Under the pieces are notes generated by a model. The model was not told where the DNA came from. It searched no databases and saw only the letters and a list, made by a program, of their open reading frames with translations. The translations under genes were made by a program, and so were the position numbers. Of a stretch of DNA of 64,000 nt, positions 6,904-15,161 are shown piece after piece. How positions within the stretch are numbered: the first letter of the stretch is position 1; each line of letters begins with the position of its first letter. This stretch comes from an uncultured Candidatus Saccharibacteria bacterium (GTDB lineage Bacteria > Patescibacteriota > Saccharimonadia > Saccharimonadales > Saccharimonadaceae), in assembly GCA_948614045.1 (NCBI GenBank), contig CAPFSK010000001.1, forward strand, positions 186,001 through 250,000. The letters run 5' to 3'.

Positions 6904-8532
6904 ATGATGGATAATGAACTCAAAAACTTAAAATTTGTTATGTATATGCGTAAGTCTAGCGAATCTGATGACCGACAGGCTCTTTCACTAGATGCTCAAC
7001 GTGATACTCTCGTAGAGGTCGCCAAACGCAATAAACTAAAAATTGTTACGGAATTTCGGGAAGCTAAATCAGCTTCAAAACCGAATAATCGACCAGAGTT
7101 TGATAAAATGGTCAAACTGATTTCTACTGGAAAAGTTAATGCCATTTTATGTTGGAAGGAAGATCGGTTATTTCGGAACCCGGCCGAAAGTGGCTTAATC
7201 CAACAACTTCTTGTTGATGGAAAAATCCAACGCATAATGACACCATACAGAAGTCATACTACAGATGACAATGCTCTTGGATTGGCAGTTGAAGCTGGTA
7301 TGAGTGCTCAATATACTAGAGATTTAAGTCGAAACGTCAAGCGAGGACAAAGAGCAAACAATAAACTAGGTGGAGTGCATTTTCCAGCACCACAAGGGTA
7401 TATTAACGTTAGGCGTAATAATCATGGAACTTTAGATTTGGACCAAGAACGAGCCCCACTCATGCGTAAAGCATTTGACATGTACTTGACTGGAAATTAT
7501 ACGGTGCCAGAAGTCCTGTCTACCCTAAATAATGATTGGGGATTCTTAACTCGAAAACATTACAAAACTGGAGGAAAGCCACTTAATCGTTCTACGTTTT
7601 ATGCTATTTTAGAAAATCCAGTTTATATGGGGTATGTCCGAGATTTGGACGATAAAACGAAATTGCATAAAGGCGATTGGTCAGCATTACTTTCGGAAGA
7701 TGAATTTTACAGAATTCAAATGCTTCTGAAGAAATCTGGTTTCGGTCCACAATCAAATTATTGTCTAAACCGTTTTGAACTTAAAGGCATTTTTACCTGT
7801 GGGGAATGTGGTTGTTCTATTACGGCTGAAATTAAATCAAAGAAACTTAAAGATGGCAGTGTAAATTATTATACTTACTATCATTGTACGCACAAACGCA
7901 AATGTAGCCAGAAAGGTTGTGTTCGTGAAGAAAAATTGTATAACTAAATTCAATCTTTATTTGGACAATACAGAATTGACCAAGCCTTGTACGATTTAGC
8001 ATTAGAAACCATGAAAGATATCAGCGCTAAAGAAATTGCCGAGCGATTAAATATCGATGATTCGCAAAACATAAAAATCAAAACAATGCAGGCTGAATAT
8101 GACCGCTTAATTGATATGGCAACTCGTGGTCTTATTAGCGATGAGGATTTTGAAAGAAAATCAAAACAGCTTAAAACCAACATCGAAAACATGAAAACGT
8201 TAAACGAAGAACTACAACACAGATTGAAAAATCGTTATGAAATCATCGGTTCGACCTTGAACCAATTAAAACAACAAGATGAGTTTATATTCAAATCTCA
8301 AGGAATCAAACGTAGCATGGTTCATGCCATAGGTTATAACCCGAAAATTATTGATAAGAGAATAAATATCACCCCTTATACATGGTTGAAACCGATTCGG
8401 GATTTTTTAGAAAAAACAAAATCTCCCCACAATCAGGTTATAACTAACTCTGAACGGGGGAGAAAATGCTTAAAAAATGACCTAAGTCCAATCTGGCGGA
8501 AGGGACAGGATTCGAACCTGCGAGGCTATTAA
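6904..8532 (+). pseudogene. Large serine recombinase (integrase), interrupted by in-frame TAA
   Basis: The N-terminal resolvase domain reads MYMRKSSESDD...LSLDAQ, with the catalytic Ser in the RKSSES stretch and the arginine cluster W.EDRLFRNPAE. It is followed by the recombinase domain and a zinc ribbon (FTCGECGC...YHCTHKRKCSQKGC). At 7945-7947 a TAA interrupts the frame; the same frame continues at once with IQSLFGQYRIDQ and a coiled-coil tail typical of the family, to 8532. A CAA-to-TAA change would explain it. The 3' end runs through attR into the tRNA-Ser gene. A GAGGAG site precedes the ATG. It is probably the enzyme that integrated the element. Whether the truncated 347-aa product is active, or the stop is read through, is unknown. 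Confidence 0.85.
8491..8510. repeat. attR: 20-bp repeat within tRNA-Ser 3' end
   Basis: Identical to 690-709. This copy is part of the intact tRNA-Ser gene, so the tRNA was reconstituted on integration. It also overlaps the last codons of the recombinase frame. Confidence 0.88.
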
Positions 8533-8580
8533 CCTGCTGGTTTTCAAGACCAGTGCCATCAACCACTCGGCCACCCTTCC
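8494..8580 (-). tRNA. tRNA-Ser(TGA)
   Basis: 87 nt with 5' GGAAGGG pairing with 3' CCCTTCC, an encoded CCA, a long variable arm, a GTTCGAATC T-arm, and an anticodon loop CTTGAAA giving TGA. Promoter GTGCTATAAT lies just upstream. Its 3' end is the attachment site of the element at 690-8510. Confidence 0.95.
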
Positions 8581-8644
8581 AAGTATAATTATAGCACGAG
8601 TTCGGATATTAGGCAATCTTGCGCTATACAACTAGCTGATTACT

Positions 8645-9346
8645 CTATTCGGCGTTTGTATGCACAGCCGTAACGTCATCAAGGTCATCAAGCGCATCAA
8701 GAAGTTTCTCAAGCTTCGCTTCGTCATCACCGGCAACAGCAATTGTGCTAGTCGGTACATAGCGGAGCTCGGCGTTCGTGACGGTCAGACTGGCATCAAT
8801 CAAAGCCTGGCGGACTTTCATAAGGTCGCTCGCAGCAGTGATAATTTCGAGACCTTCGTCGCCTTCTTCGACATCCTCAGCGCCAGCATCGAGCACCTTC
8901 ATCATAGCTTCTTCACCCTTATCGCTTAGCTCAATGCAACCCTTGCGCGCAAATTGAAACATGACCGAACCCGGGTCAGCCATGCGCCCGCCATTTTTTG
9001 ACAGAGTGTTGCGAACCTCAGGCATGGTGCGGTTTTTGTTGTCAGTTGCAACTTCAATGATAATACCGACGCCGCCAGGGCCGTAACCTTCGTAAGTTTC
9101 TTCATTTAAAGCGGCAGCATTTTTATCCGAAACACGAGCGATAGCGCGCTCGATGTTAACCTTCGGCATATTCGCTTGGCGGGCTTTTTCGAGCATCATT
9201 GCAAGCGATGGGTTCATATTCGGATCAGTACCAGCACGGGCGGCGATAGCGATCTGATTAGCAATCTTAGTGAATAAAGCGCCACGCTTTGCGTCGACGA
9301 CGGCCTTTTGGCGTTTTGTGGTGGCCCACTTACTGTGTCCTGACAT
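8645..9346 (-). CDS. yebC: YebC/PmpR family protein
   Basis: 233 residues, the usual length, starting with the hallmark MSGHSKWATTKRQKAVVDAKRG and containing the conserved GPGGVGIIIE region. YebC-family proteins are cytoplasmic; older work describes transcriptional regulators, and more recent work a role in relieving ribosome stalling at prolines. Which applies here cannot be seen. It stands alone between tRNA-Ser and the divergently transcribed ArsR-type gene. Confidence 0.93.
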   Translation of the reverse strand: MSGHSKWATTKRQKAVVDAKRGALFTKIANQIAIAARAGTDPNMNPSLAMMLEKARQANMPKVNIERAIARVSDKNAAALNEETYEGYGPGGVGIIIEVATDNKNRTMPEVRNTLSKNGGRMADPGSVMFQFARKGCIELSDKGEEAMMKVLDAGAEDVEEGDEGLEIITAASDLMKVRQALIDASLTVTNAELRYVPTSTIAVAGDDEAKLEKLLDALDDLDDVTAVHTNAE

Positions 9347-9455
9347 AGTTCATCTTCCCTGTTTACAATTTAGTAAAATAATCTCTACATATATATTATC
9401 ATATCTCAAGCTAAATGACAAATCGAGAGGAGACATCTGAACGATAAAATTCTGC

Positions 9456-9485
9456 TTGACAGTTGAATGCTTGTTCAATTATACT
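9456..9485 (+). promoter_or_regulatory. Promoter and operator of the metal-efflux operon
   Basis: TTGACA (9456-9461), 18-nt spacer, TATACT (9480-9485). An imperfect inverted repeat TTGAA...TTCAA (9463-9478) fills the spacer. That is where ArsR/SmtB-family repressors usually bind, so the regulator encoded just downstream probably represses its own operon. Confidence 0.65.
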
Positions 9486-9514
9486 GGTATTGTAATAGTT
9501 GAAGGAATATTCAT

Positions 9515-9907
9515 ATGTTTAAGAAAAAGGAGCCCGTTTGCGATTGTAATGTAATTCATCGCGATGCAGTGCAAAGAGCCTTGAAGCGTAAGCCACACGA
9601 TGTGCAGCTAGAAAAGCTATCAGAATTATTTAAGATCTTAGGTGACCCGACACGAATTAAAATTCTCTGGGCGCTGGACCAAAATGAGATGTGCGTTTGC
9701 GATATCGCGAATGTGCTAGATATGACAAAATCGTCGATCTCCCATCAATTAGCAGTGCTACGAGCGGCGGGAATCGTGAAATATCGACGCGAAGGGAAAG
9801 AAGTATATTATATGTTGGATGATGACCATGTAACTCAGCTTTATGAGATGGGGTTGAGACATATTATTCACCAAATACAAAACGGTAAAAGTGAGATAAT
9901 TGCGTAA
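9515..9907 (+). CDS. ArsR/SmtB-family metal-sensing repressor (CadC-like)
   Basis: 130 residues with a winged helix-turn-helix. The recognition region carries MCVCDIANVLDMTKSSISHQ, including the C-x-C of the alpha-3 metal site (ELCVCD type) used by CadC/ArsR proteins, and an N-terminal CDCNVIHRD cysteine pair as in CadC. Such proteins leave DNA on binding Cd, Zn or Pb (CadC) or As. It is followed immediately by a P1B ATPase, which supports divalent metal sensing. It sits behind a promoter with an inverted-repeat operator. Confidence 0.85.
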   Translation: MFKKKEPVCDCNVIHRDAVQRALKRKPHDVQLEKLSELFKILGDPTRIKILWALDQNEMCVCDIANVLDMTKSSISHQLAVLRAAGIVKYRREGKEVYYMLDDDHVTQLYEMGLRHIIHQIQNGKSEIIA

Positions 9908-9908
9908 A

Positions 9909-12011
9909 ATGAAATATAAGTATAAAATAAATGGCTTAGATTGTGCGAATTGCGCGCGTGAAGTCGAAGAATTTTTAGTTAAAGATAAACGTTTTAAAAA
10001 CGTCGTGGTAAATTTTAACACGGCGAAGTTATCTTTTGAAGCAAAAACGGAAATACCGATCAACGAACTGAATAGACTAGTGCAGAGTGTCGAGCCGGAA
10101 GCAACTGTTAGCGAGATTGAAGCAGTACGATTGAATACTGCAAAAAACGCTCAATCGTGCGAAACTTGCAACGGCGCCAAGAATAATAAGACAGAAGTTA
10201 AAGGTGGTTTACGCGAGCGGGTTTGGTTTTTGATTATTGGGTTAGTAGTTGGAGTTTCGGCATATTTTGCGCCGTTGCCAGAGCTAGTAAAAGTTATTTT
10301 TTACGTGATAGGTTATGGCCTCCTATTGTGGCATACGGCGCTAACTGCCGCGAAAACCTTGATTAAAAGTCATGCGTTAAATGAAAACACCTTAATTACA
10401 ATTTCGTGTGTCGGCGCACTAGTGATTGGCGAAGTGCTAGAGGGGGTGATGGTAATTGCGCTATATACGATTGGTAAGATATTGGAAGCAAAGGCACTGA
10501 ATAATTCGCGGCGCTCCATTGAAAGTCTGCTTGATATTAAGCAGCCATTTGCGGAGCGAAAAGAAGGGCGGAGACTGGTGCGAATTAACGTGGAGGAAAT
10601 TGAGCCAGGAGATATTCTGGTCGTGAAGAAAGGCGAGCGAGCGCCAGTAGACGGAGAAATCTTAAAAGGCGAGACTGAACTGGATCTGTCAGCATTAACT
10701 GGCGAGAGCGAAAAAGTTAAAGTCGGCGTAGGTGAGCGAATATTGTCGGGAGCAATCAACTTAGGGAATGCGATCGAAATGCGAGCGACGACGGATTATG
10801 CGGATTCGACGGTAGCGAAAATTCTAGAGTTGCTAGAAGATGCAACGGACCGCAAGGCAAAAACTGAAACCGTAGTAGCAAAAATTAGTAAAGTTTATAC
10901 GCCAGTGATTTTGGGGTTGGCAATCCTAGCAAGTATAGTCTTACCGGTAATATTCCAAGTGTCGGTCGTGGAGAGTATTTATCGGGGGCTAACCTTTCTG
11001 GTAATTTCCTGCCCGTGCGCAATCGCGATTTCCGTGCCGTTGTCATACTTCACAGGAATTGGTACAGGAAGTAAGCATGGGATTTTAATAAAGGGTAGCA
11101 ACTACTTAGATGTCTTGAGCGATGCGAAAAACATTATCTTTGATAAAACTGGTACATTGACCGATGGTAGCTTCGCAGTGTCGGAAATTAAAATTTCTGA
11201 TCCAAAGTATTCTAAGGCAGAAGTTATTGAGATTTTAGCGCAAGGCGAAGCGTTATCGAATCATCCGATTGCGCAGTCGATTTTGAAGCTATATGACGAT
11301 AAGGTCGATACGAGCAAGGTGCGAGATTTTAAGGAAATCGCGGGTGAAGGAATTTCCTATACGCTTGGAAAAGATAAAGTTAGCGTCGGAAATAAACTAC
11401 TATGCCCGTGTCAAGAAGATGCGGTATTACATCTAAACATTAACGGTAAACATGTCGCGTCAATTACGATTAATGACGGAGTGAAGACGAACGCTGAAGA
11501 AGCAGTGGCGAAGCTCACGAAGCTTGGGCTGACAAGTTATATGTTCACGGGGGATAAGAATTCAGTAGCGCGAGTCGTAGCGAAGAAACTTGGAATTGAT
11601 CACGTACAAGCGGAGATGTTGCCGACAGATAAGTTTCAGGCATACGAAAAAGTTGTGGCAAAAAACGGGATAACGGTCTTCGTAGGGGACGGGATTAACG
11701 ATGCGCCGGTTTTGAAACGAGCAGATATCGGGATTGCAATGGGCGGTGTGGGGTCGGAATCGGCGATTGAAGCGGCGGACATCGTTATTATGAATGACGA
11801 CTTATTGAAAATTCCACAAGTGATGGAGATTTCGCATTACACGAAACGGATAATTTATCAGAATTTAATCTTCGCAATTGGTGTAAAAATCATAATACTT
11901 GCGTTAAGTGTGTTTGGGTTGGCGAATATGTGGTGGGCGGTGTTCGCGGATACGGGAGTAACTCTACTTGCAATTTTGAATACGCTGAGAATTATGTATA
12001 GGTTTCGGTAA
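9909..12011 (+). CDS. cadA: Heavy-metal P1B-type ATPase (Cd/Zn/Pb efflux)
   Basis: 700 residues from the ATG at 9909, chosen over an upstream in-frame TTG. It has an N-terminal HMA domain with GLDCANCAREVE (GxxCxxC), a Cys-rich linker (SCETCNGAK), membrane helices, the CPCAIAIS transport motif near residue 368, phosphorylation site DKTGTLTDG near 412, and GDGINDAPVL near 600. The CPC motif and pairing with a CadC-like repressor point to subgroup P1B-2, exporting Zn, Cd or Pb from the cytoplasm. The start lies directly after the repressor stop, so the two genes form one operon. It ends close to the convergent small gene at 12043. Confidence 0.92.
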   Translation: MKYKYKINGLDCANCAREVEEFLVKDKRFKNVVVNFNTAKLSFEAKTEIPINELNRLVQSVEPEATVSEIEAVRLNTAKNAQSCETCNGAKNNKTEVKGGLRERVWFLIIGLVVGVSAYFAPLPELVKVIFYVIGYGLLLWHTALTAAKTLIKSHALNENTLITISCVGALVIGEVLEGVMVIALYTIGKILEAKALNNSRRSIESLLDIKQPFAERKEGRRLVRINVEEIEPGDILVVKKGERAPVDGEILKGETELDLSALTGESEKVKVGVGERILSGAINLGNAIEMRATTDYADSTVAKILELLEDATDRKAKTETVVAKISKVYTPVILGLAILASIVLPVIFQVSVVESIYRGLTFLVISCPCAIAISVPLSYFTGIGTGSKHGILIKGSNYLDVLSDAKNIIFDKTGTLTDGSFAVSEIKISDPKYSKAEVIEILAQGEALSNHPIAQSILKLYDDKVDTSKVRDFKEIAGEGISYTLGKDKVSVGNKLLCPCQEDAVLHLNINGKHVASITINDGVKTNAEEAVAKLTKLGLTSYMFTGDKNSVARVVAKKLGIDHVQAEMLPTDKFQAYEKVVAKNGITVFVGDGINDAPVLKRADIGIAMGGVGSESAIEAADIVIMNDDLLKIPQVMEISHYTKRIIYQNLIFAIGVKIIILALSVFGLANMWWAVFADTGVTLLAILNTLRIMYRFR

Positions 12012-12042
12012 ATTAGAGTTATGAATGGCGAAAAACTACCGA

Positions 12043-12390
12043 TCAACGATGACAAGCTCCATCAGTATGCTCAGTAAACCATTCTTGAAACTCGGCGAGG
12101 TACGGTTCAAGACCGACGCGTTCAGCATATTCCTTCTGCCCTTGAAAATTGAATTCGAGCGTCTCGCTAGCAGTGTAGCCGGTGATAGTTTGGCCATTAA
12201 ACTCGATGATAATATCACCAGATGAAGATTGACAACTCAGCTTTTGCGCTTGAAAACCTCGCGTAAGAATGACAAGTAGGCCAATGAAAGCGGCGGTAAA
12301 AATAAGGCTAATAATGGCAGTAATAAGTTGCCTTCTGCCATGAGTAGACATAGTTGAATGTTCTTCTTGATTCATAGATTCCTTTCGCAA
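12043..12390 (-). CDS. Small membrane-anchored Cys protein (paralogue B)
   Basis: 115 residues: a polar N-terminus, one transmembrane helix (about residues 20-42), and a 65-residue extracytoplasmic domain. That domain has the pattern C-x-S-S-x-G-D-I-x-I, ITGY-x-AS, QK-x-YA, YL-x-EF-x-EWF and a final C-x-R. The same pattern occurs in the protein at 14043-14333, so they are paralogues. The two flank the surface protein at 12447, all on the minus strand. Two conserved Cys at either end of the domain could form a disulfide outside the cell. No known family; function unknown. Confidence 0.65.
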   Translation of the reverse strand: MRKESMNQEEHSTMSTHGRRQLITAIISLIFTAAFIGLLVILTRGFQAQKLSCQSSSGDIIIEFNGQTITGYTASETLEFNFQGQKEYAERVGLEPYLAEFQEWFTEHTDGACHR

Positions 12391-12391
12391 A

Positions 12392-12422
12392 ATATCCTAG
12401 GAGGAGTTAGCTCCTAGGATAT
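12392..12422 (-). terminator. Terminator after the surface-protein gene
   Basis: Perfect 12-bp inverted repeat (12392-12403 with 12411-12422) followed on the minus strand by a short U-rich stretch. It separates the surface-protein gene from paralogue B. Confidence 0.75.
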
Positions 12423-12446
12423 TTGTATTACTTAATAGTTGTTTTA

Positions 12447-13841
12447 TTAAGCATTCTTCTTGCTACGGCGAAAGATAGTCAAACCGGCACCAGCAAGAGC
12501 GATGGTTGCGATGAGCGCAGAGAGCGTGCTCGTCGAAGCGGCGTTCGTACCTTCGCTAATCATGACACCAGTGTTCGGGGCGCCGTTTTGATTGATGGCG
12601 ACGCCAGCAGCACTATTGCCTGGCTGTTCGGTCGACGGTTTCTTGTCGTCTGTGCCTGGCTTTTTGTCGTCAGAACCTGGTTTCTTGTCGTCTTCGACTG
12701 GGTCAAGCGGGGTAACAATCGTGCCGCCGATTAGACCACGAGCGACAACCTCGGTGTTTTCACTAGTGCGGCCTTCGCCAGCCTTGTACTGGCTAGCAAG
12801 ATCCCAAATGTCGTCAAAGATATCAGTCTTAGCACTATTGTCAGTACAGGTAAAATTGGCAGCGTTGGTGGTCAAATCCGTATAAAGACCATCCCAAGCT
12901 TGCATTTCGGTCGTAAAGTTGGCTGGAGTAATAGCAAGAGTTTTAAGATTGTAAACGACCGTCGGATTCGTATCCTTGTCCTGCGCAACATAGGTATCAT
13001 AGGCAGAAGTGCCAGTAGGTGTAGCGCTCAAGACACCGGAGACATTAAGTAAAGATTCAAAAGCAGCTTTGCCGGCTTCAGCAGCAGCGAGTTCTGGCTT
13101 CAACGTATCCAGTGCATTATTCAAGCCACTGAAGAAAGAGACGGTGTTCGTGCCGTAGACAAGATCTAAGTTTGCTGCGGTATAGATATTGGCAAACTCG
13201 TTCGGGTTGTTCAAGTCGGTAGCACTAAACGCAGAACCGTCAGCTTTAAGCGCACCAGTCATAGCCATAGCCTGAGGAATACCGCTAGCACGGAAGCCGT
13301 TAATCGCAGCAATAACGCCGTCGCCAGAATCCAAAGCTTTAATCAAATTACCAAAAGCTACGCGATAGCTGTTGTTTTCAATAAGAGCGCCAGCATCTTT
13401 CACGAATTTAATGCTGTTAACATTAATATCGTCAGTAGTGACTGGCGTACCATTTGTATGGACGGCATAGACGCTATCTTTTAGATCGTTGATTGCAGCG
13501 TTAAAATTAACTGCTTCTTGGCCGGTCAGAGCGGTAGCTGGTAAAGTGTTGAACGCGTTCAAATACTGAGCACCGCTAGTAATATCAGTATATTCTTTTC
13601 CTGGGTTCGCAATGTTACCGTACTTCGCAACGATGGCATCGCGGCTAACGAACCATTGATATTGTGAATCTTTCGCGATGTTTCCTTTAACTTTGTTAAG
13701 CTCCCAGCACTCGGCTTCACCGCTGGCAGCACCATTCTGATCATAATTGACCGTCAACGCATTTGCAGTAGTTGCAAGTGGCGCAACAACACCCATCACA
13801 GACGCAGCTGCGAGCGTGGCGACAACTTGACTTTTCTTCAT
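12447..13841 (-). CDS. Cell-surface protein with signal peptide and PNTG-type C-terminal anchor
   Basis: 464 residues from the ATG at 13841, chosen because GAGGAG lies 7 nt upstream; an in-frame start five codons earlier has no such site. It has a signal peptide (MKKSQVVATLAAASVMGVVAP), an Ala-rich helical ectodomain, a three-fold KKPGSDD/KKPGTDD/KKPSTEQ spacer, then GAPNTGV, a hydrophobic segment and a basic RRSKKNA tail. This is the layout of a sortase-type or related C-terminal sorting signal, with PNTG in place of LPxTG. It is probably displayed on the cell surface, possibly in host contact. The ectodomain is not recognised. It is flanked by terminators and by two paralogous small Cys proteins. 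Confidence 0.78.
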   Translation of the reverse strand: MKKSQVVATLAAASVMGVVAPLATTANALTVNYDQNGAASGEAECWELNKVKGNIAKDSQYQWFVSRDAIVAKYGNIANPGKEYTDITSGAQYLNAFNTLPATALTGQEAVNFNAAINDLKDSVYAVHTNGTPVTTDDINVNSIKFVKDAGALIENNSYRVAFGNLIKALDSGDGVIAAINGFRASGIPQAMAMTGALKADGSAFSATDLNNPNEFANIYTAANLDLVYGTNTVSFFSGLNNALDTLKPELAAAEAGKAAFESLLNVSGVLSATPTGTSAYDTYVAQDKDTNPTVVYNLKTLAITPANFTTEMQAWDGLYTDLTTNAANFTCTDNSAKTDIFDDIWDLASQYKAGEGRTSENTEVVARGLIGGTIVTPLDPVEDDKKPGSDDKKPGTDDKKPSTEQPGNSAAGVAINQNGAPNTGVMISEGTNAASTSTLSALIATIALAGAGLTIFRRSKKNA

Positions 13842-14002
13842 TGTTATTCTCCTCACAATTATTAGTAATAACTATCCTCATTTTAGACCATTAAAAAAAT
13901 GTCAAGCGTTTTCGGGTGATTTTGTGGATAACTTTTTGATTTTTGGCAAAAAATGGGCGATTTTTTGACAAATTTAGGGAAAAGTTGCTATATTAACGCA
14001 AA

Positions 14003-14030
14003 AATTCTCCCCACCTTTGTGGGGAGAATT
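14003..14030 (-). terminator. Terminator after paralogue A
   Basis: Perfect 12-bp inverted repeat (14003-14014 with 14019-14030) with a U run on the minus-strand side, just past the stop of the gene at 14043. Confidence 0.85.
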
Positions 14031-14042
14031 CGCGTCTTGCTT

Positions 14043-14333
14043 TTAGCGTGCGCAGAAACCGCCCGCATTATCTTCAAACCATTCTTCAAATTCGTCAAGG
14101 TAAGCGTCGACGCCGATGCTCTTAGCATAAGATTTTTGGCTATCGAGATCATAACTTAGCCCACTTGCGGCGTAACCGGTGATTTCGTCATCATTATACA
14201 TAATCGTGATATCACCGCGAGACGATTCGCACTTCATCTTTTTGGATGTGAGCGAAACTATGCCGATAATTATGGCAGCGAGAGCAAAAATGCCAAGCAC
14301 GACGGCGCCGATAATCATTAAAACTTTTTTCAT
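14043..14333 (-). CDS. Small membrane-anchored Cys protein (paralogue A)
   Basis: 96 residues: one N-terminal transmembrane helix (about residues 4-28) and an extracytoplasmic domain with the same C-x-S-S-x-GDI-x-I, ITGY-x-AS, EFEEWF and C-terminal C-x-R pattern as the protein at 12043. The ATG at 14333 follows AAGGAGG. It is preceded by an attenuator-type leader RNA (14375-14500) very like the one in the mobile element at 3615-3787, and closed by its own terminator, so it is a monocistronic, conditionally expressed unit. Function unknown; the position next to a surface protein suggests a cell-envelope role. Confidence 0.65.
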   Translation of the reverse strand: MKKVLMIIGAVVLGIFALAAIIIGIVSLTSKKMKCESSRGDITIMYNDDEITGYAASGLSYDLDSQKSYAKSIGVDAYLDEFEEWFEDNAGGFCAR

Positions 14334-14374
14334 ATTACCTCCTTGGGTGTTATGCGCATTTCGTATGGCGACAT

Positions 14375-14500
14375 AAAAAATGCGACTATTTACTAAGTCG
14401 CTAAACTCTACAATTACTCATATAAGAAATTGCGTAAATAGCCGCATTAACGCTTATATGAGTAATAATGATGTAGAGTTTAGCTGATTTGATTATAGCA
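14375..14500 (-). promoter_or_regulatory. Promoter and attenuator-type leader RNA (copy 2)
   Basis: Minus strand: a TATAAT element near 14490-14496, then a long hairpin (14453-14484 with 14400-14426) and an intrinsic terminator (14396-14401 with 14382-14387, followed by six U at 14375-14380). The apical segment 14433-14444 can pair over 12 bp (one G-U) with 14382-14393, breaking the terminator. Order, spacing and the GTTTAGCGACT junction match copy 1 at 3615-3787, while the paired arms differ in sequence but stay complementary. That is covariation-like support for a conserved regulatory RNA. Confidence 0.6.
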
Positions 14501-14673
14501 TATTTTCGCAATACTTGCCTATGTTAAAATGAGAGAGTGGATATTTAGTTCCATGGGACCGGATGATGGCGATTGAGGTCAGGCTCCAGCTATCAAATGC
14601 TCTCTTTTGAAGATCGTGAAATTCCCCTCTCTATGAGTCAAAAGGTGAAACTGGGAGGTTAGAGGAAGTACTT

Positions 14674-15042
14674 TTGGCTATGGCCAGCTTTACTTTGAGG
14701 AATTTCTGTACCAACATTGTCTGCGCTTTTCTGGCTTTTGTCCGTAGCAATGCGGTAAATGTTAACGATGGTAAGATATGGAACTTGGGTCAGAACGGGA
14801 ACTACTGGTCGCGTACGGCTAGTTCGTCTACCACTGGCCGCAACTTATGGTTCAATCCTGCAGATGTCAATCCGTCAAACAGCAACAATCGTTGGAACGG
14901 TTTCTCCCTCCGCTGGGGGTGGCCGCGGTGCGGTGCCGATCTTCTAGAAACAGGGCTTGTGAATTGCATAGAGCGGAGCAGGAAAGGAAATTTTACAAAG
15001 GTAAAATTTCTCTGCTGGGCGTCGGATAGAAAGAAAATGTAA
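14674..15042 (+). pseudogene. FISUMP/DGR-type variable-domain fragment, Asn-rich
   Basis: The frame contains AFVRSNAVNVNDGKIWNLGQ, GNYWSRTASS and NPSNSNNRWNGFSLRW, homologous to the C-terminal domain at 162-368 without gaps over 58 residues. It lacks a signal peptide and a plausible N-terminus, and the reading frame runs on past the usual LRC end. It is rich in AAC/AAT codons at positions that differ in the other fragment. That is how the template repeat of a diversity-generating retroelement looks, but no reverse transcriptase is present in the window. Either a decayed surface-protein 3' end or an orphan template. Confidence 0.45.
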
Positions 15043-15060
15043 ACATTTTCTTTGCTTTCC
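14981..15060. repeat. Nested inverted repeats (structured region)
   Basis: A 10-bp hairpin (14987-14996 with 15001-15010) and an 11-bp hairpin (15030-15040 with 15043-15053) are enclosed by GGAAAG (14981-14986) and CTTTCC (15055-15060), giving a three-way-junction-like fold. It lies right after the FISUMP-like fragment. Role unknown. Confidence 0.5.
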
Positions 15061-15121
15061 TCCTACAGCAGGCGCCCCTGTACGCGCTTCGCGCTACCAC
15101 GGCTCGAGACTCTTTACCAGT

Positions 15122-15161
15122 CAATAGAATATCACGAGCTTTTGCTCGTGATATTCTATTG
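15122..15161 (-). terminator. Perfect hairpin abutting tRNA-Leu 3' end
   Basis: 18-bp perfect inverted repeat (15122-15139 with 15144-15161, 4-nt loop) that includes part of the encoded CCA of tRNA-Leu. Probably a terminator or 3'-end processing signal; no U run follows. Confidence 0.6.

Larger units (their letters stand above)
690..8510 (+). mobile_element. 7.8-kb integrative element in tRNA-Ser
   Basis: The element is bounded by perfect 20-bp direct repeats (690-709, 8491-8510) derived from the tRNA-Ser(TGA) 3' end. A large serine recombinase lies at the right border and reads into attR. Cargo in order: a candidate sRNA, a DUF5681-like protein, a 68-aa protein, a GIY-YIG nuclease, two membrane-anchored small proteins with an attenuator-type leader, a 321-aa hypothetical, a small protein, a primase/helicase-like ATPase and the recombinase. 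No capsid, portal, terminase large subunit or conjugation gene is visible. It is best described as a small integrative mobilisable element or satellite. The in-frame stop in the recombinase suggests it may be trapped. Confidence 0.85.

Noticed and set aside
7945..7947. Recoded stop codons (alternative genetic code) as explanation for in-frame TAA/TAG in three genes
   Set aside because: The stops differ (TAA, TAG), the known CPR recoding concerns TGA, and the large intact genes here end normally with all three stops; decay is simpler.
14521..14673. SRP RNA or another known structural RNA upstream of the FISUMP fragment
   Set aside because: The GGAAGGAAGCA-type loop and helix 8 of SRP RNA are absent; only short unrelated complementary stretches are seen.
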